DNA from: Mycobacterium sp. E3198
GTDB lineage: Bacteria > Actinomycetota > Actinomycetes > Mycobacteriales > Mycobacteriaceae
NCBI RefSeq assembly: GCF_001667015.1
Contig: NZ_LZIS01000257.1
Location: 1-64,000, forward strand
Direction of reading: 5' to 3'
Length of the DNA: 64,000 nucleotides
Part shown: positions 25,645-34,368 of the stretch, piece after piece
Position numbering within the stretch: the first letter of the stretch is position 1
How the letters are laid out: each line of letters begins with the position of its first letter
Notes under the pieces: model-generated
The model's input: only the letters and a program-made list of their open reading frames with translations
Databases searched by the model: none
Told to the model about the DNA's origin: nothing
Position numbers and translations under genes: made by a program

Positions 25645-26451
25645 TTAGCGGTAGCCCGGCAGATCCGGCACGCCGCTGGCCGTCAGCCAGCCCCCGCCGT
25701 CGACGACCAGCGTCGCGCCCGTGACGTACGAGGCCGCGTCACTGGCCAAAAACAGCACGGCCTGGGCGACCTCGGTGGTCGAGCCGGGGCGCCGCAGCGG
25801 GTTCTGGGTGGTCCGGTGCTGATTGTCCCCGGTGATCCGCCGCACCCCCTCGGTGCCCGACATCGCGCCGGGCGCAACGATATTCACGCGCACCCCGTCG
25901 GGGCCCCATTCGACGGCGCAGGTGCGGGTCAGCGCGTCGATGCCGGCCTTCGCGGACACCACGTGCGCCTGCAGCGCCATGCCGCGGTAGTGGGTGGCCG
26001 CGCTGACGTTCACCACGGCGCCGCCGTGCTCGCGCAGCCAGCATTCGTAGGCCGCCTTCGACACGTTGAAGGTGCCCAGCAGGTCGATGTCGACCACGGC
26101 CTTGAATCCGTTGGCACTCAAGTCGCTTATCGGCACGGGGAAGTTTCCGGCGGCGTTGTTGACGACGACGTCCAGCCGGCCAAAGGTGCGCACCACCTCC
26201 TCGACGACCGCAGTGACCTCGTCGTAGCGGCGCACGTCGCAGACACCGTAGATCGCCTCGATCCCCGCACCCTGCAACTGCGCAACCGCCGCTTGCAGGT
26301 TGGCCTCCTTGCGGCTGCAGATCGCGACGCGGGCGCCGTGACCGCCCAGCACCCGGGCGACCTGAAGGCCGAGCCCGGTGGCGCCGCCGGTCACCAGCGC
26401 CACCTGCCCGCGCAGGAGGTCGGGCCGAAACGGGCTGGGGCCGTCGGTCAT
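25645..26451 (-). CDS. SDR, 2,4-dienoyl-CoA reductase-like
   Basis: 268 residues from ATG 26451. The motifs are GGATGLGLQVARVLG near 20-34, NNAAGNFPVPISDLS (the NNAAGNF form is typical of 2,4-dienoyl-CoA reductases and peroxisomal trans-2-enoyl-CoA reductases) and a C-terminal SYVTGATLVVDGGGWL. The usual Tyr-x3-Lys appears as V-V-S-A-K (HVVSAKAG) with the Tyr missing, as in DECR-type enzymes that use a different Tyr. Start overlaps the PE-gene stop by one base (TGATG), so both are coupled. Probably handles unsaturated acyl-CoA. Confidence 0.86.
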   Translation of the reverse strand: MTDGPSPFRPDLLRGQVALVTGGATGLGLQVARVLGGHGARVAICSRKEANLQAAVAQLQGAGIEAIYGVCDVRRYDEVTAVVEEVVRTFGRLDVVVNNAAGNFPVPISDLSANGFKAVVDIDLLGTFNVSKAAYECWLREHGGAVVNVSAATHYRGMALQAHVVSAKAGIDALTRTCAVEWGPDGVRVNIVAPGAMSGTEGVRRITGDNQHRTTQNPLRRPGSTTEVAQAVLFLASDAASYVTGATLVVDGGGWLTASGVPDLPGYR

Positions 26452-27956
26452 CAGCCGTCCCAACTCGGGACCAGGCCCAGCGCGCGCATCAACTGGCCCT
26501 CGAACCCGGTCAGCAGCGAGACCTCGGTGACCGACGACTGCGGCAGCGGGAAGTTCAGCCCGGGGTCGAGGGCCGGATTGAACGGGTAGCCGGTGGGCAT
26601 CATCGACGGCGGCAGCAGCCCGAGATCGACCAGCGCCGCCTGCGGGCCCTGCACCGCGCCGTGCGCCAGGGCCGGCACGATCGTGAACGGGTTGGGCAGT
26701 TCGAACAGGCTGGCGGGGGTGGGGATGTCGGCGTACTCCCCCGACCCGTAGCCCATGTCGACGATCACCCGCAGATCCGGCTGCAGCAGGTCCGCCAGGG
26801 CGTTGCCGAAGGGCGCCGGCACGTACAGGCGCAGCGGCGCGACGAGCGGCAGGTTCTGCGTCAGCAGCTCGTAATAGCGGGTGGAACCGGTGTAGCCGGG
26901 TGAGGTCGGCAGCTGGATCGCGCCCCCGACCTGCCCCGGTGTCAGATCGACGTAGTCGTGCGTCCCGTGGTAGAGCGCGAACCCCATGAACGCGTTCAGG
27001 TCGCTGACCGGGTTGAGCACGTACCGCGGCAGGTTGGTCACCATGTCGTACTGGTTGGTGAAGATCACCGTGGGATACGGCGAGTTGGGGGGCGTCGCGC
27101 CGTTCATCAGGACGTCGAAGAGCGGGATGTAGAGGCCCGGGAAGCGTTCGAAGAACCCGCCGTTGGGGTTGCCGGGGTCACCGGTCAAAAAGAACGAAAG
27201 CGTGCTGGGGTCGGGCGGATTGGCCATGGCCATCAGGTTGCGGATCTCGTTGGTAGCCACCAGCGAACTCTGTGAGGTGCCGTAGACGACCACCTTGTTG
27301 CCCGCCGCCAGCTCGGTGTTGATGGCGGTGTCGAGCAGCTGCACGCCCTGGGCCACCGACTGGCCCAGGGTCAGGTTTCCGAGTTGCGGGGTGAACGGCC
27401 AGAACTGCTCGGGCGTGTAGAGCGACTGCCCCAGCGCCCCCGTGAGCGGCGACAGCGTCGGGTTGTTCAGGAAGGTGGCCATGATGTTGCCGACGTACTT
27501 GGCGTCCGGCAGGGGGAACGTGGTCCCCCCGACGATCAGCGCCACCGAGCTGTTCGACGGCACGATCAGCGGCGGGATGCTCGTCGGAGCGGGGTTCTCG
27601 GCCTGCGTGGCGAGTGAGACCAGCGGCGCTTCCCACGCACCGACCGCGTCCCGCAGCGCCTGCTCCGCGGCCTGCTCGGTCGCGACGTAGGCGACGCCCG
27701 CCTCGTTCAGCAGTTGCATGAACCGCTGCTCGAAAGCCTGGCCCTGTTCCGCCAGTTCCCGGTAGATCCTCGACTGATCGATGAACAGCGGGGTGATCGC
27801 CGCACTGACCTCGTCGGCCCCGGCGGGCAGCACGCCGCCCGTCCGCAGCGCCGCGACCGCAGCGGCCTCGTCGAGCGCGGCACCGATCCTGCCGACGTCC
27901 TGCGCGGCCGACGCCAGCTCGCCAGGCATAACCTGCATGACCGCCATCTGGAACAT
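26451..27956 (-). CDS. PE-family protein with PE-PPE (lipase/esterase-like) domain
   Basis: 501 residues from Met 27956. The N-terminal helical PE domain (about 1-95: VMPGELASAAQDVGRIGAAL ...) is followed by a PE-PPE domain (about 150-400) whose serine-hydrolase elbow reads VVYGTSQSSLVATNEI. Segments such as TPEQFWPFTPQLGNL, SPGYTGSTRYYELLTQNLPL and PDLRVIVDMGYGSGEYADIPTP match PE3/PE4 (Rv0159c/Rv0160c). Such proteins are exported by type VII secretion. No PPE partner or esx gene is adjacent. Several in-frame Met codons make the exact start uncertain. Confidence 0.9.
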   Translation of the reverse strand: MFQMAVMQVMPGELASAAQDVGRIGAALDEAAAVAALRTGGVLPAGADEVSAAITPLFIDQSRIYRELAEQGQAFEQRFMQLLNEAGVAYVATEQAAEQALRDAVGAWEAPLVSLATQAENPAPTSIPPLIVPSNSSVALIVGGTTFPLPDAKYVGNIMATFLNNPTLSPLTGALGQSLYTPEQFWPFTPQLGNLTLGQSVAQGVQLLDTAINTELAAGNKVVVYGTSQSSLVATNEIRNLMAMANPPDPSTLSFFLTGDPGNPNGGFFERFPGLYIPLFDVLMNGATPPNSPYPTVIFTNQYDMVTNLPRYVLNPVSDLNAFMGFALYHGTHDYVDLTPGQVGGAIQLPTSPGYTGSTRYYELLTQNLPLVAPLRLYVPAPFGNALADLLQPDLRVIVDMGYGSGEYADIPTPASLFELPNPFTIVPALAHGAVQGPQAALVDLGLLPPSMMPTGYPFNPALDPGLNFPLPQSSVTEVSLLTGFEGQLMRALGLVPSWDG

Positions 27957-28069
27957 TCTGGGCAATGACGGGCGGGGCCGCGACCCGTTTGACGAAGCTG
28001 GGCTGGGCGCCCGGGCGGCGCCGAGATTTACACTGGGCCCGCAAGGCGTGCGAGCGAAGGTGAACACCA

Positions 28070-28354
28070 GTGAGGATCACGAAAATCGCCGCTGGCGGGC
28101 TGGCTGGGCTGGCCTCGCTGTTCGGCTCGGGCATCGGCCCGGGCATAGCGCGAGCCGACAGCGGCCAGGAGCAGGAGGCCTGCCAGCTGATGGACGATCC
28201 GGCCGGTCCCGAATCGGGTTACCTGCCAGCCGAATACGCATTCATGCGGCTGCGTGCCAAGATGTCGGCCGAGGACGCCCGCAATGCCATGTCCGAGGGC
28301 GCCCACGACTACTGCCCCAACCACATCATCGACCTGCCGGCGGGCTGGCGGTAA
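28070..28354 (+). CDS. DUF732 small secreted protein
   Basis: 94 residues from GTG 28070. A signal peptide (about 1-28, cleaved near ARA-DSG) precedes a compact DUF732-type domain with two Cys, one in EACQLMDD and one in HDYCPNH, set about 40 residues apart. No catalytic motif. The next gene, a membrane protein, starts 11 bases later, so they are likely cotranscribed. The function of the family is unknown. Confidence 0.8.
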   Translation: MRITKIAAGGLAGLASLFGSGIGPGIARADSGQEQEACQLMDDPAGPESGYLPAEYAFMRLRAKMSAEDARNAMSEGAHDYCPNHIIDLPAGWR

Positions 28355-28365
28355 GGAGAACGGAA

Positions 28366-28791
28366 ATGGACACCGCATTGTTTGGCCTCCTGACCGTGGT
28401 CAGCCTCGCGGCGGCGTTGGTGTTCATCGCCATTGCCGGCGTATACGTCAAACGGCTGGGGGATCGCGAGACTCTGCCGATCAGCGACGAAGTGGGAAGC
28501 GCCAAAAGGGTGGTGACCAAAGTTCGCAAACGCCAACCCATGTCGGACGAAGAGTTGGCTTATGCGAGGCAGCTCGTTGGCGTTCGGAGCTCACCGATGG
28601 CGCTCTGCATCCCCGGCGCCTTGTTCTCGGTGGGCTGCTTCTATGTGTTCGGCAGTCTTTATCACTTGCACGGGGCCACGCCCTCCGAGCGGACCTTTCT
28701 CGGGGTCTTCCCCATGCTGGCCTCGATGAATTTCACGACCCAGATCCTCCGCAGCGCCCGGTTGAAACGGCGACTGCGGAAGATGCCTTGA
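28366..28791 (+). CDS. Hypothetical membrane protein, 141 residues
   Basis: Begins at ATG 28366 with AAGGAGAACGG just upstream. An N-terminal helix (FGLLTVVSLAAALVFIAIAG) is followed by a cytoplasmic basic-acidic region (KRVVTKVRKRQPMSDEELAYARQLV), then two more hydrophobic segments (MALCIPGALFSVGCFYVFGSLY and RTFLGVFPMLASMNF) and a basic tail (RLKRRLRKMP). Family not recognised. Codon use is ordinary for the window. Confidence 0.72.
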   Translation: MDTALFGLLTVVSLAAALVFIAIAGVYVKRLGDRETLPISDEVGSAKRVVTKVRKRQPMSDEELAYARQLVGVRSSPMALCIPGALFSVGCFYVFGSLYHLHGATPSERTFLGVFPMLASMNFTTQILRSARLKRRLRKMP

Positions 28792-28859
28792 CGCAGCCGA
28801 GGCACGCCAACGGGCCCCCCGGGTCGCGCTCCCGGACCAGGGCCGTTACTCTTTGCACG

Positions 28860-28952
28860 ATGTCCATTGGGCACATGACCGTCTACTATCTGCATGGGCC
28901 TGTGGGCGGGAGCGGGGAGAAGACGATGTCCGGACCGAGCTTCGAGAGGTGA
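28860..28952 (+). CDS. Possible 30-residue leader peptide upstream of mmpS
   Basis: A short ATG frame ends 3 bases before the mmpS start. It reads MSIGHMTVYYLHGPVGGSGE then KTMSGPSFER. It has no strong ribosome site of its own (only CACG before the ATG), and the GAGAGG that serves mmpS lies inside its last codons. It could be a translated leader that couples to mmpS, or chance. Confidence 0.28.
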   Translation: MSIGHMTVYYLHGPVGGSGEKTMSGPSFER

Positions 28953-28955
28953 CGA

Positions 28956-29399
28956 ATGAGCCCTCGTTCGGTCGGCAGGACGATCCTGGCACGGGTCTGG
29001 ATGCCGTTGGTGGCCGTCGTCGCGCTCGCCGTGGGGGCGGTGGGCATGTGGAAGGTGCACCAGTTCTCCGCTCCCCCGCCCGTCGTCACGGTCAACGGCC
29101 CCGCGGCGCCCCCGGAGTTCAACCTCAAGCGGCTCACCTTCGAGGTGTCCGGCTCCGTCGGGCAAGGCGGGATGCTCGTCTATGTCGATGTCGACGGGCA
29201 CCCGCACCAGGTCGACCTCACGGCCCTGCCGTGGTCGCACACCGAAACGACCACGCTGACCGTGGTGTCGGGCAGCATCTCGGCGCAGGTGCATGGCGGT
29301 CAAGTCGGCTGCCGGGTGCTGGTGAACGGCGTTGTCCGCGACGAACATTCCGATAACCATCAGGATGCGCACGTCTTCTGCCTGGTGAAGTCCGCATGA
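28956..29399 (+). CDS. MmpS-family membrane protein
   Basis: 147 residues. One N-terminal membrane helix (about 12-32) precedes an extracytoplasmic beta domain with the MmpS pattern: LKRLTFEVSGSVGQGGMLVYVDVDG, LTALPWSHTETTTLTVV, and CRVLVNGVVRDEHSDN with a Cys pair (GCRV and FCLV). MmpS proteins are accessory subunits of MmpL lipid or siderophore exporters. The stop overlaps the mmpL ATG by 4 bp. The cargo is unknown. Confidence 0.92.
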   Translation: MSPRSVGRTILARVWMPLVAVVALAVGAVGMWKVHQFSAPPPVVTVNGPAAPPEFNLKRLTFEVSGSVGQGGMLVYVDVDGHPHQVDLTALPWSHTETTTLTVVSGSISAQVHGGQVGCRVLVNGVVRDEHSDNHQDAHVFCLVKSA

Positions 29400-32221
29400 G
29401 CGAGCAGCCGGCGGAGCAGCGGCCGCGACGCCCCTTCGTCCCCAGAATGGTTCGGATCTTCGCGATCCCGATCATCGCCTTCTGGGCCCTGCTCGCGGTG
29501 TCGACGACCACCTTTATGCCGCAGGTAGAACGGGTCGCCGAAGAACTCGCCGGGCCGGTCGTGCCGCACTACGCGCCGTCGCAGCGGGCCTTGCTGGCCA
29601 TCGGTGCGAAGTTCCACGAGTCCGATTCGACGAGCCTGGCCATGCTCGTGTTCGAGTCCGACCGGCCGTTGGGCGACGCGGACCACCGCTATTACGACGA
29701 CCTGGTGCGCCGCCTCAAACAGGACCCCAGGCACGTGCAGTACGTCATGGACCTGTGGGGGAAGCCGATCACGGCGGCCGGGGCGCAGAGCCTCGACGGC
29801 AAGGCCTCGTACGTGCTGTTGCGCCTGGCGGGCGATATCGGCCAGATGCAGGCGAACGAGTCCGTCGCCGCCGTGCGGCATGTGGTCGCGAAGGACACGC
29901 CGCCGCCCGGGCTGAAGGTCTATGTCAGCGGCGCGGCTCCGCTCGCGTCGGACACGGTGGCCATCGCGAATTCGAGCCTGAACGACATCACGATCGTGAC
30001 GATCTTCCTGATCATCGGGATGTTGCTGCTGGTCTACCGCTCGATCGTCACGCTGTTTGTGCCCCTGGCCGGCGTTTTGTTCGAGATGCTGGTCGCGAAG
30101 GGTGTCATTTCATTCCTCGGGCATTTCGGCTACATCGAGCTCTCGTCGTTCGCCGTGAACATCGTCGTCGCGCTGACCCTGGGGGCGGGGACGGACTACG
30201 GCATCTTCCTGATGGGCCGCTATCACGAGGCGCGCCAGGCCGGCGAGAGCAGGGAGGACGCGTTCTACACCGCGTACAAGAGCGTCACGCCGGTCATCCT
30301 CGGCTCCGGGCTGACCATCGCGGGCGCGTGCTATTGCCTGACGTTCGCGCGACTCAACTACTTCCACACCATGGGGCCGGCCGTCGCCATCTCCATGCTG
30401 TTCACCATCGCGGCGGCGCTGACGCTCGGCCCGGCTTTCTTGACCGTGGGCAGCCTGTTCGGGCTCTTCGACCCGAAAAGCAAGGCCAAGGCGACGCTGT
30501 ATCGGCGGATCGGCACCAGCGTTGTCCGGTGGCCGGTGCCGATCCTGGTGGCCAGCGCCGGCGCCGTCGTGTTCGGGGCGGTCTTCGTGCCGACGTACCG
30601 GCAGAACTACGACGACCGCCAATACCAGCCCCACAATTCCCCCGCCAACCTGGGTTTCGCGGCGGCGGATCGGCACTTCCCGAAGAGCAAGCTGTTCTCC
30701 GAGATGCTGATGATCGAGACCGATCACGACATGCGCAACTCCGCGGACTTCATCTCGCTGGACCGGGCGGCCAAGGCCCTCATTCGGCTTCCCGGCGTCG
30801 CGATGGTGCAAAGCATCACCCGCCCGCTGGGCCGGCCCCTGGAACACGCCACCATCCCCTACCTGTTCACGACGCAGGGCAGCGGCAGCGGTCAACAGCT
30901 CCCGTTCACCAGGCAGCAGAACGCCAATACGAGCCAGCAGGCGCAGATCACGCAGCATTCCGTCGAGGTCTTGCGCAAAGAGATCGTCTATTTCCAGAAC
31001 ATGTCGGACGAGCTGCACAAGACCGTGCTCACAGTCGAGGATCTGCAACGGCTCACCGCCGAGATGAATCAGGAAATTTCCAACGTCGACGATTTCTTCC
31101 GGCCGATCAAGAGCTATTTCTACTGGGAGAGGCACTGTTTCGACATTCCGATTTGCTGGTCGTTCCGATCGCTGTTCGACGCGCTCGACAACATCGACAA
31201 GCTGGCCGACGACATCACCGACGCCAAGACCTCCCTCGAGGCGATCGACAAGATCTTGCCGCAGGTGATCACGCAGCTGAAACTCACCGCCGACGACTCC
31301 GAGGCGCTGGCCGGGCTGCTGGTCAGCAGCTACGGGCAGTCGGCCCTGCAGTCCACCCAGACCGCCCAGACGTTCGACGACCAGGTCAACGTGGGACTGG
31401 ACTTCGACCAGGCCCGCAGTGACGACTTCTTCTACATCCCCCATGAAGGTTTCGACAACGACGACGTCAAGACGGGCATGCAGCTGCTGATGTCGCCGGA
31501 CGGCAAGGCCGCCCGCATCATCGTCACGCACGAGGGCGACGCCAACGGCCCGGAGGGCGTGCAGCACGTCGAACAGTTCCCCTCGGCGATCACCATCGCG
31601 CTCAAGGAAACCTCGCTGGCCGGCGCCCGCGTTTATATCGGCGGCTCGGGATCGACGAACAAGGACATCAAGGAATACGCCGCGTCCGATCTGCTCATCG
31701 TGGCGATCGCCGCCTTCGTGCTGATCTTCTTGATCATGTTGGTGCTCACGCGAAGCCTGATGGCCGCGCTCGTCATTCCCGGCACCGTGGCGTTTTCGTA
31801 CGCGGGGGCGTTCGGGCTCTCGATACTGGTCTGGCAGCACCTCATCGGCCTGCCCCTGCATTGGCTGATCTTGCCGCTGACGTTCATCATCCTGGTGGCG
31901 GTGGGTTCGGACTACAACCTGCTGTTGATCATCCGTGTCAAAGAGGAGTTGCACGCCGGGATCCACACCGGGCTGATCCGCGCGCTGGGCAGCACGGGTG
32001 GCGTGGTGACGTCCGCGGGTCTGGTGTTCGCCTTCACCATGCTGGCGATGCTCACCAGCGATCTGCGGACCATCGGTCAGGTGGGTTCGACCGTGTGCAT
32101 CGGCCTGCTGCTCGACACCCTGATCGTGCGGTCGTTCGTCGTGCCGTGCATCTTGCGGATCCTCGGCCCGTGGTTCTGGTGGCCGACGCTGGTGCGGTCG
32201 CGCCCGCTACCGCAGCGTTGA
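29396..32221 (+). CDS. MmpL-family RND transporter
   Basis: 941 residues, the normal MmpL length, with about twelve transmembrane helices in two sets of six separated by periplasmic loops. The first RND half contains LGAGTDYGIFLMGRYHEAR near 265 and the second VAVGSDYNLLLIIRVKEEL near 835. Their Asp-Tyr pairs form the proton relay. The large second loop (about 390-730) holds LHKTVLTVEDL helices and a Cys pair (HCFDIPICWS) typical of the MmpL4/5 type. Expected to export a lipid or siderophore-like substrate with MmpS. Coupled to mmpS (ATGA). Confidence 0.94.
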   Translation: MSEQPAEQRPRRPFVPRMVRIFAIPIIAFWALLAVSTTTFMPQVERVAEELAGPVVPHYAPSQRALLAIGAKFHESDSTSLAMLVFESDRPLGDADHRYYDDLVRRLKQDPRHVQYVMDLWGKPITAAGAQSLDGKASYVLLRLAGDIGQMQANESVAAVRHVVAKDTPPPGLKVYVSGAAPLASDTVAIANSSLNDITIVTIFLIIGMLLLVYRSIVTLFVPLAGVLFEMLVAKGVISFLGHFGYIELSSFAVNIVVALTLGAGTDYGIFLMGRYHEARQAGESREDAFYTAYKSVTPVILGSGLTIAGACYCLTFARLNYFHTMGPAVAISMLFTIAAALTLGPAFLTVGSLFGLFDPKSKAKATLYRRIGTSVVRWPVPILVASAGAVVFGAVFVPTYRQNYDDRQYQPHNSPANLGFAAADRHFPKSKLFSEMLMIETDHDMRNSADFISLDRAAKALIRLPGVAMVQSITRPLGRPLEHATIPYLFTTQGSGSGQQLPFTRQQNANTSQQAQITQHSVEVLRKEIVYFQNMSDELHKTVLTVEDLQRLTAEMNQEISNVDDFFRPIKSYFYWERHCFDIPICWSFRSLFDALDNIDKLADDITDAKTSLEAIDKILPQVITQLKLTADDSEALAGLLVSSYGQSALQSTQTAQTFDDQVNVGLDFDQARSDDFFYIPHEGFDNDDVKTGMQLLMSPDGKAARIIVTHEGDANGPEGVQHVEQFPSAITIALKETSLAGARVYIGGSGSTNKDIKEYAASDLLIVAIAAFVLIFLIMLVLTRSLMAALVIPGTVAFSYAGAFGLSILVWQHLIGLPLHWLILPLTFIILVAVGSDYNLLLIIRVKEELHAGIHTGLIRALGSTGGVVTSAGLVFAFTMLAMLTSDLRTIGQVGSTVCIGLLLDTLIVRSFVVPCILRILGPWFWWPTLVRSRPLPQR

Positions 32222-32228
32222 GGCCAAA

Positions 32229-32516
32229 TCAGCTGGTGCTTGCGGTCTCTCGCGCGACGAAGACCGAGACGTAGCCGATCGGGATGCCGGTGCGGGTGGC
32301 GATGCACCGCCGCGCCGCGACGTCCACCTCGGCCCGACGGCTGACGCGGACGAGGCCACCGATCTCGGGAATCCGGATCATCCACCCGTCGGCGTCTCGG
32401 GCGACTTCGATGTCGAAGCACTGACCGACCGTTGGGCAGTTCACACGGGGAGCCGCACGTCGCGTACGGCTGCGGCGCAACGCGTTTGGGTGCCGCAGAC
32501 TGGGCTGAATGGGCAT
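32229..32516 (-). CDS. HicB-like small protein
   Basis: Up to 95 residues. The core, FDIEVARDADGWMIRIPEIGG, LVRVSRRAEVDVAARRCIA and TGIPIGYVSVFV, has the beta-alpha layout of HicB-type antitoxin domains (a partial RNase H fold). No HicA toxin lies beside it, so it may be an orphan. The N-terminal 24 residues are Arg/Pro-rich and look non-coding. A GTG at 32444 (VNCPTV) may be the real start. It is convergent with mmpL (7-base gap). Confidence 0.5.
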   Translation of the reverse strand: MPIQPSLRHPNALRRSRTRRAAPRVNCPTVGQCFDIEVARDADGWMIRIPEIGGLVRVSRRAEVDVAARRCIATRTGIPIGYVSVFVARETASTS

Positions 32517-32655
32517 GTCCGCTTTCCTGGGTCAGAAATGGGCCGCGGGCAAGAGTAGTCCGATTTGCGCCAAGAACCTAATCGGCCTATGCAGGGGCCC
32601 ACGGTTGCTGGCAGAGTCGAGCTGCGCCGACGTGACCCCCTGAGAGGAGAGCGCC

Positions 32656-33405
32656 GTGACTGTCGTTTTGGTGCATGGCAATCCGGAGGCCGACGCGATC
32701 TGGGACCCGCTGGTCGACGCGCTCGGGCGAACCGACGTGGTGCGGCTTTCTCCCCCGGGATTCGGGGCGCCGCTGCCCGACGATTTCCCGGCGACCTACC
32801 TCGCCTACCGCGACTGGCTCGAGGGCGAGCTGGAGCGCATCGGCGAGCCCGTCGACCTCGTCGGCCACGACTGGGGCGGCGGGCACGTGGTGAACGTGGT
32901 GATGCATCGACCCGAGCTGGTGCGCAGCTGGGTCAGCGACATCCTTGGTTGTTTCGACCCCGACTACGTCTGGCACGACATGGCGCAGGTATGGCAGACA
33001 GCCGAGGAGGGCGAGAAGCTGGTGGACGCCTTGGTGGGCGGGACGCTCGAGGAGCGCGCCGCCCGGATGGTCGAAATCGGCGGAATGCCCGCCGACATCG
33101 CGGCCTCGGTCGCGGCGGCGCAGGGCCCGGAGATGGGCCGGGCCGTCCTGGCGCTCTACCGTTCGGCCCGGCAGCCGGGGATGGCCGAGGCCGGTCGCGA
33201 CCTGGAGAAGGCCGCGGCCCGACCGGGGCTGTCCATCCTGGCCACCGAGGACGGCTACGTCGGCTCGGAAGCCATGCGGCGCCGGGCGGCGCAGCGAGCC
33301 GGGGCCCACACGGAAGTGCTCGAGGGGCTCGGGCATTGGTGGATGCTGCAGGACCCGGCGCGGGGAGCCGCGGCTCTCACGCGGTTCTGGGCGGAGCTCG
33401 ACTGA
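32656..33405 (+). CDS. Alpha/beta hydrolase with Asp nucleophile
   Basis: 249 residues from GTG 32656 (GAGAGGAGAGC just upstream). VLVHGNPEADAIWDP is the oxyanion loop, VGHDWGGGHVV the elbow with Asp in place of Ser, and EGLGHWWMLQDP the catalytic His. This GHDWGG form belongs to the epoxide hydrolase/dehalogenase-like group. The acid residue is likely the Glu in LATEDGYV. Cytosolic; substrate unknown. Confidence 0.84.
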   Translation: MTVVLVHGNPEADAIWDPLVDALGRTDVVRLSPPGFGAPLPDDFPATYLAYRDWLEGELERIGEPVDLVGHDWGGGHVVNVVMHRPELVRSWVSDILGCFDPDYVWHDMAQVWQTAEEGEKLVDALVGGTLEERAARMVEIGGMPADIAASVAAAQGPEMGRAVLALYRSARQPGMAEAGRDLEKAAARPGLSILATEDGYVGSEAMRRRAAQRAGAHTEVLEGLGHWWMLQDPARGAAALTRFWAELD

Positions 33406-33412
33406 GCGCCCG

Positions 33413-34153
33413 CTAGCCGGCGCCCTTGCCGTTGTCCACGCGATAGACGGCGCCGTGGACGGCGGCCGCGGCGTCGCTGGCCAGGAACGCGATCACGTTC
33501 GCAACGTCGAGGGGCGCCATCATGCCGCGCGGCGAGGCCGTCCGCAGGATCAGGTCGTAATTCGGATTGTCCGGCGCACTGAACTTTTCGATCTGCGGGG
33601 TCAGCATGCCGCCCGGGCACACCGCGTTGACCCGCAACCGGTCCGCGGTGTACTCCACCGCCAGCGCGCGGGTGAGACCGATCAGCCCGTGCTTGGCGGC
33701 GCAGTAGCCCGCCGAATAGGCCTGGCCCTCCACGCCGGCGATGGAGCTGACGTTGACGATGTTGCCGCCGCGCTCCAGCAGATGGGGCAGCGCGGCCCGG
33801 CACAGATAGAACGGCCCGTTCAGGTTGACCGCGAGGTCTTCGGCCCAGTCGTCGTCGCTCATGGACTCCGTGCGTCGCATCTGGTGCCGCCCGGCGATGT
33901 TGATCAGGACGTCGAGCCCGCCGAGCTCGCTGACACACTGCCCGACCGCATCCCGGCAGGCCTGCGCCGAACCGACGTCCACCGATGCGTAGGCGCCCCG
34001 TTCCACGTCGGCGAACACCTCGGCCAGGCGTCCGGCATCCCGGCCGATGCCGAAAACCGTTGCGCCCTGGCGGGAAAGCAGCCGGGCCGTATCGGCCCCC
34101 AGCCCCGACGACGCGCCGGTCACGAACGCGACCTTGCCCTGTAGTGGTGACAT
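33413..34153 (-). CDS. Short-chain dehydrogenase/reductase
   Basis: 246 residues from ATG 34153 (MSPLQGK). The motifs are GASSGLGADTARLL near 13, NIAGRHQMRR in place of NNAG, catalytic Ser in VNVSSIAG, and YCAAKHGLIG supplying Tyr-x3-Lys. The C-terminus HGAVYRVDNGKG replaces the usual GGxxxxVDGG. Likely NAD(P)-dependent alcohol/ketone oxidoreductase of unknown substrate. Upstream extension of the frame lacks a ribosome site. Confidence 0.9.
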   Translation of the reverse strand: MSPLQGKVAFVTGASSGLGADTARLLSRQGATVFGIGRDAGRLAEVFADVERGAYASVDVGSAQACRDAVGQCVSELGGLDVLINIAGRHQMRRTESMSDDDWAEDLAVNLNGPFYLCRAALPHLLERGGNIVNVSSIAGVEGQAYSAGYCAAKHGLIGLTRALAVEYTADRLRVNAVCPGGMLTPQIEKFSAPDNPNYDLILRTASPRGMMAPLDVANVIAFLASDAAAAVHGAVYRVDNGKGAG

Positions 34154-34188
34154 GTCGCGCAACGCTACCTGGCCAGAGGGACAATCAC

Positions 34189-34350
34189 GTGGTGTCCAAC
34201 GAACCCCCACCGCCGCCGCGCCCCGCGCCGAAACCGCCGAGGGCACACCTCACGCCCGAGGACTTGGACAGGTTCGGCGACGAGGAGCAGGCGCGCGCCG
34301 CGTCGGACGAGCGCCGGCTGCGCGACGAGCGACCCCCGCACCACGGCTAG
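34189..34350 (+). CDS. Small proline-rich hypothetical protein
   Basis: 53 residues from GTG 34189 with AGAGGG about 8 bases upstream. An N-terminal run of Pro (NEPPPPPRPAPKPPRAH) is followed by a charged helix (LTPEDLDRFGDEEQARAASD) and a basic end. No membrane segment or signal peptide. Similar short Pro/Glu/Arg proteins are common in mycobacteria, but I recognise no family. Diverges from the SDR at 34153. Confidence 0.55.
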   Translation: MVSNEPPPPPRPAPKPPRAHLTPEDLDRFGDEEQARAASDERRLRDERPPHHG

Positions 34351-34368
34351 CCCGCCGCGCGGGCGTTG

